Positions 42,753 through 53,330 of a stretch of DNA of 64,000 nucleotides are shown here, one piece after another. Made by a program: the position numbers and the translations under genes. The notes under the pieces are model-generated. The model was not told the DNA's origin. It did no database searches and was given only the letters and a program-made list of their open reading frames with translations. The stretch covers positions 992,001 to 1,056,000 of the forward strand of contig NZ_WTYN01000001.1 in assembly GCF_009827535.1 (NCBI RefSeq), written 5' to 3'. Numbering within the stretch: the stretch's first letter is position 1; every line of letters starts with the position of its first letter. Source of the stretch: Qipengyuania oceanensis (GTDB lineage Bacteria; Pseudomonadota; Alphaproteobacteria; Sphingomonadales; Sphingomonadaceae).

Positions 42753-43660
42753 CAGCTGCCTCCTTCCTTCGCGGCGATCACCTGCTGAGCGCGCCCCGGC
42801 ACCCGCATGTAGATCCGTTCGGGCACGCGCATGTCGAAGCTCGCGACCTTGCCGCCGATCAGCCTGTTCGTCCCGTCGAGCCGGGCGAATGAGACCAGTG
42901 CGGTTGCCGCCTTGTCCTCGCCATGCGGGAGAGCGAGCATCTGGCCGGTCTTGAAAGTCAGGTTCCAGCGGCGGTTGCCGACCCACTCGGCCTCGCTCAC
43001 CTGCGGCTGGAGCGCCGGCGCGGCATCGAGCAGCTTGGCAAGATCGGGAACCTGGTTGGCAGCGCCGGGGCCGGAGAGGACCAGCATGTCCTTGGCCGCG
43101 GCCGGCTTGATCGGTTCGAGTTCGTTGCCTTCGAGGTCGATCAGCACCATCCGTCCCGGCTTCTTGAGCACGGCGTGTGGCACACGCTCGACGATGTCGA
43201 TCGCCAGCATGTCGGGCAGCTGGCGCGAAACGCGCGCGTCCTTGACCCAGCTGAGCGCCAGCAATTCGCTGCGGAGCGTTTCGAGATCGACCAGCGGCAT
43301 CGGCCGGTCGCGCTCGGCCAGCGCCCGCTCGTATACCTTGAGCTCGTTCATGCGCTCGACCCCGGTCACCCGGACCCGGCGCACTTCGAAGCCCGCATCC
43401 GATGCCAGCGAAGCGACCTGGTGCTGCGCCATCGCGGGGACGCCTGCCAGGCTCGCGACGAACCAGGCGAGCGCCACCGCGGCACCGATGATGATGGCGA
43501 AGAATATCCGCTGCATCTGCTCCTCGGTGAAGGGCAGCAATGCCATCGCCGAATCCATCATCGAGAAGGTTTTCGCCTTCGCCTTGCGGCGCGTATTCGA
43601 ACGCCCACGCGCGGCGGCGGCTCGCCGAACGGTCTGCCCTCCGCGCTTTACCTTAGCCAT
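42752..43660 (-). CDS. ftsQ: Cell division protein FtsQ
   Basis: A 302-residue bitopic membrane protein. The start MAKVKRGGQ (43660) is preferred because AAGGGC precedes it; a GTG or ATG nine residues earlier is less likely. A basic cytoplasmic tail (about 1-45) leads to one helix (about 55-77), then the POTRA domain beginning at VRRVRVTGVERM and the beta domain to the C-terminus. It links FtsB/FtsL to early divisome proteins. It overlaps ddl by 8 bp and ftsA by 1 bp. Confidence 0.95.
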   Translation of the reverse strand: MAKVKRGGQTVRRAAAARGRSNTRRKAKAKTFSMMDSAMALLPFTEEQMQRIFFAIIIGAAVALAWFVASLAGVPAMAQHQVASLASDAGFEVRRVRVTGVERMNELKVYERALAERDRPMPLVDLETLRSELLALSWVKDARVSRQLPDMLAIDIVERVPHAVLKKPGRMVLIDLEGNELEPIKPAAAKDMLVLSGPGAANQVPDLAKLLDAAPALQPQVSEAEWVGNRRWNLTFKTGQMLALPHGEDKAATALVSFARLDGTNRLIGGKVASFDMRVPERIYMRVPGRAQQVIAAKEGGS

Positions 43661-44636
43661 TGCCCTTGCCCCCGGATCCTGCCCCATGATCGCGCAATGC
43701 GGCGGCGACGATCATTTCGACCAGCTCGCCATATTCGATGCCATTGTGTTTCGCCTGCTCGGGCACGAGGCTCAGCGGCGTCATACCCGGCTGCGTGTTC
43801 GTCTCGAGCACGAACAACCCGTCCTCGCCGCGCTCGTCGTCCCAGCGAAAATCCGTCCTGCTGGTCCCCTTGCAACCGAGCAGGCGATGCGCCTCCAGTG
43901 CATATTTGCAGCACAGGCGCTCGATCTCTTCGGGAATTTCCGCCGGATAGACGTGGGTCGTCACCCCGTCGGTGTACTTGTGTTCGAAATCGTAGAAGCC
44001 GGACTCGATGATGAGCTCGGTCACGCCGAGCGCTTTCGGACCTTCCGCCGTATCGATCACCGCCGCGGTCAGCTCGTGCCCGCGGATGAAGGGTTCGGCG
44101 AGCAACTGGTCGAATTTCTGCCACGGGCCTTCGGCATCGCGCATGATCGGATTGCCGACGTTGCTGTCTTCCGTGACGATCGCGACCCCGACCGAGGAAC
44201 CTTCGTTCACCGGCTTGAGCACATAGGGGCGCTGCATCGGGTCGCGTTCGTAAAGCTCCGCGCTCTTCACGATCCGGCCGCCGGGCATCGGCACCCCATG
44301 CGGGACGAGCGCCTGCTTGGTCAGTTCCTTGTCGATCGCGATGACCGAGGTCGCAAGGCCCGAATGGGTATAGGGCACACCCATCAGGTCGAGCATTCCT
44401 TGCACCGTGCCGTCTTCGCCCGGCACGCCGTGGAGCGCGTTGAAGACGACGTCCGGCGCGGCCTCGGCGATGCGCGCGGCGACCTGCCGGTCCATGTCGA
44501 TGCGGGTGACTTCATGGCCGCGTTCTTCCAGCGCCTTGGCGACGCCTTCGCCGCTCATGAGGCTGACGGGACGCTCGTTGGCCCAGCCGCCCATGAGGAC
44601 GGCGACGTGGAGCTTGCGGTCGAGGATGTCGCTCAC
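43653..44636 (-). CDS. ddl: D-alanine--D-alanine ligase
   Basis: A 327-residue ATP-grasp enzyme making the D-Ala-D-Ala dipeptide for peptidoglycan. The start is GTG 44636, inside the murB stop (GTGA). HGVPGEDGTVQGMLDL (69-84) is the first family signature, VLKPVNEGSSVGV the ATP-grasp strand, and LETNTQPGMTPLSLVPEQ near the C-terminus holds metal and substrate residues. Position between murB and ftsQ is the usual dcw order. Confidence 0.97.
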   Translation of the reverse strand: MSDILDRKLHVAVLMGGWANERPVSLMSGEGVAKALEERGHEVTRIDMDRQVAARIAEAAPDVVFNALHGVPGEDGTVQGMLDLMGVPYTHSGLATSVIAIDKELTKQALVPHGVPMPGGRIVKSAELYERDPMQRPYVLKPVNEGSSVGVAIVTEDSNVGNPIMRDAEGPWQKFDQLLAEPFIRGHELTAAVIDTAEGPKALGVTELIIESGFYDFEHKYTDGVTTHVYPAEIPEEIERLCCKYALEAHRLLGCKGTSRTDFRWDDERGEDGLFVLETNTQPGMTPLSLVPEQAKHNGIEYGELVEMIVAAALRDHGAGSGGKGNG

Positions 44637-45607
44637 GGCCGGCCCACCCGCTGGATTTCCCAATGCAGCTCGATACCGGAATTCTCGTACACGCGGCGCT
44701 TCACTTCCTCGCCTAGCCCCTCGATATCGGCGCTGGTCGCATCGCCGGTGTTGATCAGGAAATTGGTGTGTTTCTCGCTCACCTGCGCACCGCCCACGGC
44801 GAGACCCCGACACCCGGCCTCGTCGATCAGCTTCCAGGCCTTGTGGCCCTCGGGATTCTTGAATGTCGAGCCGCCGGTCTTGGATCGCAGGGGCTGCGAT
44901 TCCTCGCGCGCCTGCGCGATGCGATCCATCTCGCGGCCGATTTCCGCCGGATCGCCCGGTTCGCCCTGGAACCGCGCCGAGACGACCACCGCGCCCGCAG
45001 GCAGCGCCGAATGGCGGTAGGAATAGCGCAAGTCTTCGACCGGCAGGGTGACCAGGCTGCCGCCCGGCATGATCACGTCGCAATCGATAAGCACGTCGGA
45101 GACCTCGCGGCCATAGGCGCCGCCGTTCATCCGCACGAAACCGCCGACCGTGCCGGGGATGCCGCGCATGAATTCTAGGCCCGCCACGCCGCAATCGCGT
45201 GCCGCGCTGGCAACGAGGATGCCGTGTGCGCCAGCGCCGCATCGGACCACGCACGTCTCGTCGTCGATCGTCACGTCGGCAAAGCTCTTGCCGAGCTTGA
45301 CCACCACGCCCGGCACGCCGCCGTCGCGCACGATCATGTTCGAACCGAGCCCCAGCGCCATGACCGGAACGTCGGGCGAGAGCTGGTTGAGGAAGGTTCT
45401 GAGATCGTCGAGGTCCGCAGGTTCGAACAGCCAGTCCGCCTTACCGCCAGCCTTGAACCAGACGAGCTTGGCGAGCGGTGCATTGGGCGTGATCGTCCCG
45501 CGAATGCCCGCGCTCGGGATATCGGCGGCCCACGCCTCCTCGACCTCGCAGTCGGGGGCCATGCCGTCGTCCCAGTTCCACACGTCGTCGGGCTGCTCCA
45601 TGCTCAT
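44633..45607 (-). CDS. murB: UDP-N-acetylenolpyruvoylglucosamine reductase
   Basis: A 324-residue FAD enzyme that reduces enolpyruvyl-UDP-GlcNAc to UDP-MurNAc. The start ATG 45607 gives an ATGA overlap with murC; a second ATG at 45601 is less favoured. FAD motifs are [13 protein letters not shown] (near 85) and [18 protein letters not shown] (near 150). [10 protein letters not shown] contains the proton-donor Ser and the C-terminal [18 protein letters not shown] carries the catalytic Glu. The order GSTFKNP with no extra loop places it in the type II, short form. Confidence 0.97.
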   Translation of the reverse strand: MSMEQPDDVWNWDDGMAPDCEVEEAWAADIPSAGIRGTITPNAPLAKLVWFKAGGKADWLFEPADLDDLRTFLNQLSPDVPVMALGLGSNMIVRDGGVPGVVVKLGKSFADVTIDDETCVVRCGAGAHGILVASAARDCGVAGLEFMRGIPGTVGGFVRMNGGAYGREVSDVLIDCDVIMPGGSLVTLPVEDLRYSYRHSALPAGAVVVSARFQGEPGDPAEIGREMDRIAQAREESQPLRSKTGGSTFKNPEGHKAWKLIDEAGCRGLAVGGAQVSEKHTNFLINTGDATSADIEGLGEEVKRRVYENSGIELHWEIQRVGRP

Positions 45608-47025
45608 GCGGCCCCGGCAGCCTGTTCGATGGCCTTGGGCAGGCCCGCAGCCCATTTGGTGATGTCGCCAGCGCCGAGGCAGACCACGTAGTCGCCGTCG
45701 TGCAGGCTCCCGGCCAGTTGCTGCGCCAGTTCCTCGGGCCCGGCGACCTTGCTCGCCGCACGGTGACCGCGCGACTTGAGACCGGCGACCAGCGTGTCCG
45801 CATCCACGCCCTCGATCGGATCCTCGCCCGCTGCGTAGACCGGCGTCACATAGACCTGGTCGGCCTCGTTGAAGCAGCTCTGGAACTCGTCCATCAGGTC
45901 GCGCAGGCGGGTGTAGCGGTGCGGCTGGACGACCGCGATGACCCGGCCTTCGGTTGCCGAGGCAGCTTCGCGCGCCGCGCTCAGCACAGCGCGGATCTCG
46001 ACCGGGTGGTGCGCGTAATCGTCGATCACCGTCGCACCCATGGCGGTGCCGACCCTGGTGAAGCGCCGTCGCACGCCGCCGAATTCGCCGAAGCCGCTGC
46101 AGATGACCTCGTTCGAACAGCCCATCTCGATCGCCACGGCAATCGCGGCGAGCGCGTTCTGGACGTTGTGGCGCCCCGGCATCGGCAGCCTGACGTTCTC
46201 GATCCGGCGGTCTTCCTCGCCGCGCTGGCGCACGATCACGTCGAAGGCGTTGCCGCCCGCTTCGGGCCGCACGTTCACGCCGCAGATGTCGGCCTGCAGG
46301 TTGAAGCCGTAGGTGACGACGCGCCGGTCGCGGACCTTGCCGATCACCGCCTGCACTTCGGGATGGTCGATGCACAGCACCGCCGCGCCATAGAACGGGA
46401 CGTTGTGGATGAACTCGACGAAGGCGCTCTTCACCCCGTCGAAGTCGCCGTAATGATCGAGGTGTTCGGGATCGATATTGGTGACGACCGCGATCGTCCC
46501 GTCGAGGCGCAGGAAGCTGCCGTCGCTCTCGTCCGCCTCGACCACCATCCAGTCGCTGTCCCCGAGCCGCGCGTTCGAGCCGTATTGCTCGATGATGCCG
46601 CCGTTGATGACGGTCGGATCGACATGGCCTGCATCGAGCAGCGCCGCGATCATGCTGGTCGTCGTCGTCTTGCCGTGGGTTCCGGCCACGGCGACGGTGT
46701 TCTTCAGCCGCATCAGTTCGGCGAGCATTTCCGCGCGGCGCACCACCGGGATGCGGTTTTCGAGTGCATAGGCGACTTCGGGATTGGTCCGCTTGACCGC
46801 GGTGGAAGTCACGACGACGGCTGCGCCCTCGACGTTATCCTTCTCGTGCCCGATCATGACCGAGATGCCCTGCGACCGCAGCCGCTCGACGCTAGGGCCC
46901 TCGTTGAGGTCGGAGCCCTGAACCGTGTAGCCGAGGTTGTTCATCACCTCGGCGATGCCGGACATGCCGATCCCGCCGATGCCGACGAAGTGAATGGTCC
47001 CGATGTCGGTCCCCACGCCTTTCAT
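45604..47025 (-). CDS. murC: UDP-N-acetylmuramate--L-alanine ligase
   Basis: A 473-residue ATP-dependent amino-acid ligase adding L-Ala to UDP-MurNAc. The N-terminal domain has [12 protein letters not shown] (15-26). The ATP loop GTHGKTTT is at residues 115-122. DESDGSF and the C-terminal [10 protein letters not shown] are also family motifs. ATG 47025 overlaps murG by 4 nt. It differs from MurD, MurE and MurF by the G-T-H-G P-loop. Confidence 0.97.
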   Translation of the reverse strand: MKGVGTDIGTIHFVGIGGIGMSGIAEVMNNLGYTVQGSDLNEGPSVERLRSQGISVMIGHEKDNVEGAAVVVTSTAVKRTNPEVAYALENRIPVVRRAEMLAELMRLKNTVAVAGTHGKTTTTSMIAALLDAGHVDPTVINGGIIEQYGSNARLGDSDWMVVEADESDGSFLRLDGTIAVVTNIDPEHLDHYGDFDGVKSAFVEFIHNVPFYGAAVLCIDHPEVQAVIGKVRDRRVVTYGFNLQADICGVNVRPEAGGNAFDVIVRQRGEEDRRIENVRLPMPGRHNVQNALAAIAVAIEMGCSNEVICSGFGEFGGVRRRFTRVGTAMGATVIDDYAHHPVEIRAVLSAAREAASATEGRVIAVVQPHRYTRLRDLMDEFQSCFNEADQVYVTPVYAAGEDPIEGVDADTLVAGLKSRGHRAASKVAGPEELAQQLAGSLHDGDYVVCLGAGDITKWAAGLPKAIEQAAGAA

Positions 47026-48197
47026 GCCGCGTCCCCCGCGTATCGTTCCTCGCGCTCGCCGACCGGCTCGTCCGCCAGCCGGATCACGTCCATCAGTTCG
47101 CTGCCGCCGAAGCTCTCGACGAGGTCGGCCAGTTCCTCGACCGCCTTGGGCCGCCCGCAGTTCCACGCGGCATGGGCTGCATTGGCGAGCGTGCCGGGAT
47201 CCTGCGCGATGGCCTGGATCTGCTTGGCGAGTTCCTTTGGCGTGAAGGCTTCCTGCCGGATGGCCCGCGCGCCGCCCGCCCTGGTCATCTCGCGCGTGTT
47301 GGCCGCTTGGTGATCGTCTGTCGCGATCGGCAGCGGGACGAGGATTGCGGGACGCCCGACGGCGGTCAGCTCGGCGATCGAAGAAGCGCCGGCGCGCCCG
47401 ATGAATAGGTGGGCGTGGGCGAGCCGCGCGGCCATGTCCTCGAAATAGGTGCCGAGTTCGGCGGGAATGTCATGCGTGCGATAGCGTTCGCGCACCGCCT
47501 CGAGGTCTTCCGGGCGGCACTGCTGGGTGACCTGCAGTCGCTGGCGCAGCGCCGGCTGGAGCATGGAAAGGCCGTCCGGCACGACGAGGCTGAGAACGCT
47601 CGCGCCCTGGCTGCCGCCCGTGACCAGCACCCGCAGCAAGCCGTCCTCGGTGAACGGCGGGAACGGCTCGTCGCGCAGCGCGAGGACCTCGGCGCGAACC
47701 GGATTGCCGACGAGATGGACCTTGTCGCGGTGCTTGGCCTTCAGCCGGTCGATATCGGGATAGGCGGTCGCGATCGCATCCACCTGCCCCGCCAGCATCC
47801 GGTTGACGCGCCCGAGAACGGCGTTCTGTTCGTGAACCACGCTGCCGATCCCCGCCCCGGTCGAAGCGAGCAGCGCGGGAAAGGCAGGATAGCCGCCGAA
47901 GCCGACGACGGCGCTCGGCTGGAAACTGTCGAACAGGCGCAGCGCCATGCGCCGCCCCTCCATGATCGCAGCGGCCCCTTTGAACCAGCTCAGCGGGTTC
48001 CTGGTGATCCGGCCGGCGGGAAGAACATGCGCGGGCATGAAATCGGGTTTGCCGGGGATCTTCGCGCCGCGTTCGTCGGTGATGAGCGCAACGTGATGAC
48101 CGCGCCGATCGAGTTCGGTTGCCAGCGCGAAGGCCGGGATGAGGTGCCCGCCCGTTCCGCCCGCCGCGAGAACGTAGTGCCGCGTCGCGCCGCTCAT
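47022..48197 (-). CDS. murG: UDP-GlcNAc:lipid I N-acetylglucosaminyltransferase
   Basis: A 391-residue GT28 enzyme that completes lipid II at the inner face of the membrane. GGTGGH (13-18) is the first glycine loop, [14 protein letters not shown] and [12 protein letters not shown] are acceptor-side motifs, and VTGGSQGA with [11 protein letters not shown] (donor site) complete the signature. It is slightly long, with a ~20-residue charged tail after the last helix. The start ATG 48197 overlaps the ftsW stop by 4 nt. Confidence 0.97.
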   Translation of the reverse strand: MSGATRHYVLAAGGTGGHLIPAFALATELDRRGHHVALITDERGAKIPGKPDFMPAHVLPAGRITRNPLSWFKGAAAIMEGRRMALRLFDSFQPSAVVGFGGYPAFPALLASTGAGIGSVVHEQNAVLGRVNRMLAGQVDAIATAYPDIDRLKAKHRDKVHLVGNPVRAEVLALRDEPFPPFTEDGLLRVLVTGGSQGASVLSLVVPDGLSMLQPALRQRLQVTQQCRPEDLEAVRERYRTHDIPAELGTYFEDMAARLAHAHLFIGRAGASSIAELTAVGRPAILVPLPIATDDHQAANTREMTRAGGARAIRQEAFTPKELAKQIQAIAQDPGTLANAAHAAWNCGRPKAVEELADLVESFGGSELMDVIRLADEPVGEREERYAGDAA

Positions 48198-49420
48198 TTC
48201 CGCGCCACCTTCGCTTCGAGCAGGGCGACGAGGCCCGGCGTCTCGCGCCGCAGGAAGGGATTGCGCCGGGTCAGCGCCAGCAGCAGCCCCACCGCGAGGC
48301 AGACCGCGATCGTCGAGGATCCGCCGTAGCTTACCAGCGGCAGCGTCATGCCCTTGGACGGGAACAGCTGCAGGTTGACGAGGATGTTGATGAAGGCCTG
48401 GCCACCGATCTGCGTCGCAAGGCCCGCCGCCGCGAGAAGGGTGAACAGGTCTTCCTCGTCCACCAGCCGGATCAGCACGCGCATCAGGATGGCGAGATAG
48501 AGCAGCACCACCAGCGCGCAGACCAGCAGGCCGAATTCCTCGCCGATGACCGAGAAGATGTAGTCGGTATGCGCTTCGGGCAGGTTCATCTTGCGAATGC
48601 CCAGCCACATGCCGCTCCCGGTCCAGCCGCCGGCCAGCAGCGTGCGGCTGGCAAGGTCGACCTGGTCGAAGGCCGTGCCGCCGAACAGGAAGTCGTCGAT
48701 ACGATGGCGCGCGTTGTCGTAGATGAAATAGGTAACCGTCAGCAGCGCGAAGGTTCCGCCGATCAGCGCCGCCAGCCGCTTCACCGGCACGCCCGCGAGA
48801 AGCACCAGCACGAACCACACGCCGCCGAACAGGATGGTGTCGCCAAGGTTCGGCTGCAGCATCAGCAGCGCCGCGACGAGGCCCATGCAGGCCGTCGCCA
48901 GGCCGAGCACGGGGATGTTCGGATCGCGGTTCTTCCACGATATGACCCAGGCGAGGAAGATCGCGAAACCGGGCTTAAGGAACTCGGACGGCTGGAACCG
49001 GATGCCGAGATTGATCCAGCGCCGCGATCCGTTGACCTCGCTGCCGAGCACCGGGACCAGCAGCAGCGCGCAGAACATGGCGACTGCCAGCACGATGCCG
49101 AGGCGACGCGCGTTCTCGCGGCTGAGCATGGATGCGCCGATCATCGCGGCGATCGCCATCACCTGCCAGGCGATATGCTGCCAGTAGAAATAGAGATCGG
49201 GAAGCCGCTTGGCGGCAGTCGAGAGCCGGTCGGCACTGGCGGGCGAGGCGGCGGCGACCGCCACCGTGCCGATCGCCATCAGCGTCAGGATCAGACCGAG
49301 CAGCACACGATCGATCTCGCGCCACCAGATCTTGACTTCGGCCTTGCGCGAGCCGCGATAGGTCTCGATACGCGGGGCGCGCTCGCCGGAACGCGGGAGA
49401 TAGGGCTGCTGCAGGCTCAT
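48194..49420 (-). CDS. ftsW: Peptidoglycan glycosyltransferase FtsW
   Basis: A 408-residue SEDS-family polymerase acting with FtsI at the septum. Ten hydrophobic segments are visible. NGSRRWINLGIRFQPSEFLKPGFAIF (near 130-155) contains the conserved basic and Pro-Ser-Glu residues, and MLQPNLGDT carries the catalytic Asp region. LPLVSYGGSS near the C-terminus is the SEDS signature. The N-terminal ~30 residues are cytoplasmic and basic. It lies between murD and murG, as usual. Confidence 0.97.
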   Translation of the reverse strand: MSLQQPYLPRSGERAPRIETYRGSRKAEVKIWWREIDRVLLGLILTLMAIGTVAVAAASPASADRLSTAAKRLPDLYFYWQHIAWQVMAIAAMIGASMLSRENARRLGIVLAVAMFCALLLVPVLGSEVNGSRRWINLGIRFQPSEFLKPGFAIFLAWVISWKNRDPNIPVLGLATACMGLVAALLMLQPNLGDTILFGGVWFVLVLLAGVPVKRLAALIGGTFALLTVTYFIYDNARHRIDDFLFGGTAFDQVDLASRTLLAGGWTGSGMWLGIRKMNLPEAHTDYIFSVIGEEFGLLVCALVVLLYLAILMRVLIRLVDEEDLFTLLAAAGLATQIGGQAFINILVNLQLFPSKGMTLPLVSYGGSSTIAVCLAVGLLLALTRRNPFLRRETPGLVALLEAKVARK

Positions 49421-50793
49421 GCGCCCACCTCGCAGCAGATCGCGTCGCCCGTTTCGTATTCGCCGCTGGTCAACGCCCTGACGATCGAGCGGAACTGGTC
49501 GCCGCGCGCCTCGTAATCCTTGAACTGGTCGAAGCTGGCACAGGCGGGCGACAGCAGCACGACTTCGCCGGGCCGGGCAGCGTCCATCGCCTGCTTGACC
49601 GCCTCGCACAGCATTTCGGATCGGCTGACCCTGGTGCCCTTGCCCTCGAGCTCGTCGGCGAAGGCGGGTCCGGCATCGCCGATGGTATATGCCGCCGCCA
49701 CATTGCCGAGATGCGCTTCGCACTCCTGCAGGCCCGGCTCCTTGGGAAGTCCTCCGAGGATCCAGTGGATGCGCGCGCCCCCGCCGTTGATGCCGGGATC
49801 GGGCGGATAGGCGGCGAGAGCCGGCGCGGCGGAAGCCTGGTTGGTCGCCTTGCTATCGTTGATGAAGAGCACACCGCCGTGATCGGCGACCAGCTCCATG
49901 CGGTGCGGCAGGCCGGTGAAGGTTCGGAGGCTCTCGCGGATTTTCTCCAGCGTGACACCCAGGATGTCGCAAACCTCGATCGCCGCTGCCGCGTTTTCCA
50001 GATTGTGCGGTCCTTGAAGGGAGGGCCACTCGTCCTGTTCGCCTGCATCGACGCCGCGATGACGCAGTACATCTTCAAGGACGCTGGCGATCAAACCTTC
50101 GGCAAAGCGGCCAAGCGAGCGAGCGTCGGTGAAGCGCGCGATGGAATTGTGCCCTGCCGACTGCATTGCGAAAAGCCGCGCCTTGCTCGCCGCATATTTC
50201 TCGAAGCTGCCGTCGTAGCGATCGAGATGATCTGGCGTGATGTTGAGCAGCACCGCGACATCGCAATCGAGGCTCTGCGTCAGGTCGATCTGGTAGCTCG
50301 ACAGCTCGAGGACGTAGACGCCACCTTCAGGCAGCGGCTCCTGCTCCATGATCGGGATGCCGATATTGCCGCCCATCAGCGTCGGCACGCCGGCTTCTTT
50401 CAGGATGTGATGCACCAGTGCGGTCGTGGTCGACTTGCCATTGGTCCCGGTAATGCCGACGACCTTGTGCGGAGGCAGGCTCGCGCGGGCCTGCGCGAAC
50501 AATTCGATATCGCCGATCACCGGCACGCCATAGTTCGCGGCATGGGCGCTGATCGGATGGGTGTTGAGCGGCACTCCCGGCGACACGACCACGCCCGCAT
50601 AGCCGGTAAGGTCCGTCTCCAGCGGGTCGGCCAGCTCTACCCGGCCCGCAACCTTGTCCCGCGCATTATCCTGCCGGTCCCACGCCGTGACCTCGGCCTC
50701 GCTCGCCAGCAGCGCATTGACCGTCGCCAGCCCCGAACGGGCTAGGCCCAGCACGGCATAGCGCTTCCCGGCAAAGGCGGGCGAGGTAATCAC
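49417..50793 (-). CDS. murD: UDP-N-acetylmuramoylalanine--D-glutamate ligase
   Basis: A 458-residue enzyme adding D-Glu. The start GTG 50793 overlaps the mraY stop (GTGA). The N-terminal [12 protein letters not shown] (12-23) binds [13 protein letters not shown] (113-122) is the ATP loop, LELSSYQID and [11 protein letters not shown] are typical MurD, and [17 protein letters not shown] near the end is the C-terminal signature. The central insertion is slightly longer than in E. coli. Confidence 0.97.
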   Translation of the reverse strand: MITSPAFAGKRYAVLGLARSGLATVNALLASEAEVTAWDRQDNARDKVAGRVELADPLETDLTGYAGVVVSPGVPLNTHPISAHAANYGVPVIGDIELFAQARASLPPHKVVGITGTNGKSTTTALVHHILKEAGVPTLMGGNIGIPIMEQEPLPEGGVYVLELSSYQIDLTQSLDCDVAVLLNITPDHLDRYDGSFEKYAASKARLFAMQSAGHNSIARFTDARSLGRFAEGLIASVLEDVLRHRGVDAGEQDEWPSLQGPHNLENAAAAIEVCDILGVTLEKIRESLRTFTGLPHRMELVADHGGVLFINDSKATNQASAAPALAAYPPDPGINGGGARIHWILGGLPKEPGLQECEAHLGNVAAAYTIGDAGPAFADELEGKGTRVSRSEMLCEAVKQAMDAARPGEVVLLSPACASFDQFKDYEARGDQFRSIVRALTSGEYETGDAICCEVGA

Positions 50794-51860
50794 CGCAGCT
50801 TCAGCGTCGCGAGCCCGGCGATCGCCAGCACGATCGAGATGATCCAGAACCGGATCACGACCGTGCTCTCGCTCCAGCCGAGCTGTTCGAAATGGTGGTG
50901 GATCGGCGCCATGCGAAACACGCGCCTGCCGGTCCGCTTGAACCAGAAGACCTGGATGATGACCGACAGCGCCTCGAGCACGAACAGCCCGCCGACGATG
51001 GCGAGCACGATCTCGTGATGGCTTGCCACCGCGATCGCGCCGAGCGCCCCGCCCAGTGCCAGCGATCCGGTATCGCCCATGAAGACCGCGGCCGGCGGCG
51101 CGTTGAACCACAGGAAGGCAAGCCCCGCCCCCATGATCGCGCCGCCGAAGACGGCCAACTCGCCCGCACCCTCGACGTAGGGGATGCCGAGATATTCGGA
51201 GTAGTCGACGCGGCCGACGAGATACGCGATCAGCGCGAAGGTGCCCGCCGCGATGATCACCGGCATGGTGGCAAGCCCGTCGAGCCCGTCGGTCAGGTTC
51301 ACCGCATTGCCCGCCCCGACGATCACGAAGGCGGCGAAGACGTAATAGAACCAGCCGAGTTCGACCCCGAGGAAGTTGAAGAACGGCACGTAGAGGAAGG
51401 TGCTGACCTGCCCGACGATGATCCAGGAAGCGATGCCCGCCACCACGAATTCCATCAGCAGGCGGACCTTGCCCGACACTCCCTTGTGGCTCGCCTTGGA
51501 AACCTTGTCGTAATCATCGAGGAAGCCGATCAGCCCGAACCCGCCCGTCACCGCGAGGCAGGCCCACATGAACGGGTTGGTGACGTCCATCCACAGCAGC
51601 AGCGAAATCGTCAGCGAGACGAGGATCATCAGCCCGCCCATGGTCGGCGTGCCGCGCTTGGCGAGATGCGTTTGCGGCCCGTCCTCGCGGATCGGCTGGC
51701 CCTTGCCCTGGCGCACGCGCAGCATGTTGATGAATCGCGGACCGATCAGCAGCCCGATGACGAGCGCCGTGATCAGCGTCGCGCCGACGCGGAAGGTCTG
51801 GTAGCGTATGAGGTTCAATACGCCTTCGAAACCCAGCCACTCGGCAATCAGATATAGCAT
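50790..51860 (-). CDS. mraY: Phospho-N-acetylmuramoyl-pentapeptide transferase
   Basis: A 356-residue integral membrane enzyme that makes lipid I on undecaprenyl phosphate. About ten helices are visible. [14 protein letters not shown] contains the Asp pair and [13 protein letters not shown] is the second catalytic motif. [13 protein letters not shown] near the C-terminus is the HHH loop. The start ATG 51860 has AGGAA within the 9-nt gap after murF, the only non-overlapping junction in the upstream part of the cluster. Confidence 0.98.
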   Translation of the reverse strand: MLYLIAEWLGFEGVLNLIRYQTFRVGATLITALVIGLLIGPRFINMLRVRQGKGQPIREDGPQTHLAKRGTPTMGGLMILVSLTISLLLWMDVTNPFMWACLAVTGGFGLIGFLDDYDKVSKASHKGVSGKVRLLMEFVVAGIASWIIVGQVSTFLYVPFFNFLGVELGWFYYVFAAFVIVGAGNAVNLTDGLDGLATMPVIIAAGTFALIAYLVGRVDYSEYLGIPYVEGAGELAVFGGAIMGAGLAFLWFNAPPAAVFMGDTGSLALGGALGAIAVASHHEIVLAIVGGLFVLEALSVIIQVFWFKRTGRRVFRMAPIHHHFEQLGWSESTVVIRFWIISIVLAIAGLATLKLR

Positions 51861-51869
51861 CTCGTATTC

Positions 51870-53330
51870 CTAGCCCGCCCCGCGATCCGCAGCCTGCGCG
51901 AAATGGGCGACAACCTTGCCCAGCCCGACCGAGTTGGAGCCCTTGACCAGCACCGCGTCTCCCGCGGTCAGGCCGAAGTCCTCCAGCGCCTCGATAGCCG
52001 AAGCCGGATCATCGCAATGCGCGAAGCTCAGGGGGTTGCCAAGCGGATGGGCCGAGGGTTTCCCCAACTCGCGCGCGAGCGCCCGCATCTCCTCGCCGAC
52101 CAGGATTGCGAAATCGACCTTCGCATCGTGGATCGGCTCTGCCAACTGGGCATGGAACCCGGCGGCGAAATCGCCCAGTTCCTTCATGCTGCCGAGCACC
52201 GCGACCCGGCGCGTGGCAGGCGTCTGGCCAAGCTGGCGCAGGGTCGCGCGCATGCTCGCGGGATTGGCATTGTAGCTTTCGTCGATCAGCAGCGCCGTGC
52301 CGCCCGGGGCAGGAACGCGATGGCGCGCGCCGCGGCCCTTGAGACCGCCCATCTCGGCCAGCGCCAGGCCCGCCGCACCCAGGTCACCGCCCGCAGCGCT
52401 CACCGCGGCGACAACGCACAGGGCATTGGAAATCCAGTGTTCGCCCGGCTCGGCGACAGTGAAGCACAGCCGCGCATCCGCCATCGCGGCTGTCACCAGC
52501 GTCCCGCCATGGCTGACCGGAATGGCATCGAGCAATCGCACGTCGGCGTGGTCGGCCTTGCCGAAGGACACGATCCGTGCACCGGCGGCCTCGGCATGGC
52601 GCTTCAGTCGCTCGAAATGCGGGCTGTCGGCGGGGATGACGGCCGTGCCGCCTTCGACCAGGCCGGAGAAGATCTCGCCCTTGGCATCGGCGATCGCTTC
52701 CTCGCTGCCAAGGTTCTCGATATGCGCGGGCGCGATGGTAGTGACGACCGCGACATGCGGGCGCGCCTGCACGGTCAGGCCGGCGATCTCGCCTGCGTGA
52801 TTCATCCCCATCTCGAAAATGCCGAAGCGGCTGCGCACGGGCATCCGCGCCAGGCTCAACGGCACGCCGACATGGTTGTTGTAGCTGCGGACCGAGCGAT
52901 GAGCCGCACCGCGGCTAGAGCGATCGAGCGCCGCGAAGATGGCTTCCTTGACGCCCGTCTTGCCGACCGAGCCAGTGACCGCGATCCGCACTGCCTGCGC
53001 CCGGTCGCGCGCCGCTGCGGCCAGCGCTTCCAGTGCGACGGTGGTGTCCGCGACCAGCACGTGCGGGCCATCGACCGGCCGATCGACGAGTGCGCCGGCA
53101 GCGCCCTTGCCGAATGCCATTTCGACGAAGCGGTGGCCGTCCATCGCCTCGCCCTTGAGCGCCACGAAAAGGTCGCCCGGACGCACGTCGCGCGAATCCA
53201 TCTCTACATTGGCGACCTGGAATTCAACCGAAGCCGTGCCGCCGGTAACGCGTGCGATCTCGTCCGACGTCCATAGCGCCAGCGGCAGGCTGTCCTGCTC
53301 TGTAACCGGCCATTTGAGCAGTGCGCTCAT
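51870..53330 (-). CDS. murF: UDP-N-acetylmuramoyl-tripeptide--D-alanyl-D-alanine ligase
   Basis: A 486-residue enzyme adding D-Ala-D-Ala. VEMDSRDVRPGDLFVALKG (42-60) is the UDP-binding first domain, TGSVGKTGVKEA (119-130) the ATP loop, FGIFEMGMNHAGEI the central signature and DESYNANPASMRATL the C-terminal one. The start ATG 53330 follows GGGAGGAA. It overlaps murE by 4 nt. mraY follows after 9 bp. Confidence 0.97.
   Translation of the reverse strand: MSALLKWPVTEQDSLPLALWTSDEIARVTGGTASVEFQVANVEMDSRDVRPGDLFVALKGEAMDGHRFVEMAFGKGAAGALVDRPVDGPHVLVADTTVALEALAAAARDRAQAVRIAVTGSVGKTGVKEAIFAALDRSSRGAAHRSVRSYNNHVGVPLSLARMPVRSRFGIFEMGMNHAGEIAGLTVQARPHVAVVTTIAPAHIENLGSEEAIADAKGEIFSGLVEGGTAVIPADSPHFERLKRHAEAAGARIVSFGKADHADVRLLDAIPVSHGGTLVTAAMADARLCFTVAEPGEHWISNALCVVAAVSAAGGDLGAAGLALAEMGGLKGRGARHRVPAPGGTALLIDESYNANPASMRATLRQLGQTPATRRVAVLGSMKELGDFAAGFHAQLAEPIHDAKVDFAILVGEEMRALARELGKPSAHPLGNPLSFAHCDDPASAIEALEDFGLTAGDAVLVKGSNSVGLGKVVAHFAQAADRGAG

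Noticed and set aside
42831-45020. Plus-strand open frame of 729 codons opposite ftsQ, ddl and murB
   Set aside because: Spans three known genes on the other strand and has no recognisable domain.
45700-47313. Plus-strand open frame of 537 codons opposite murC and murG
   Set aside because: Antisense to essential genes with complete signatures; no ribosome site or homology-like motif.
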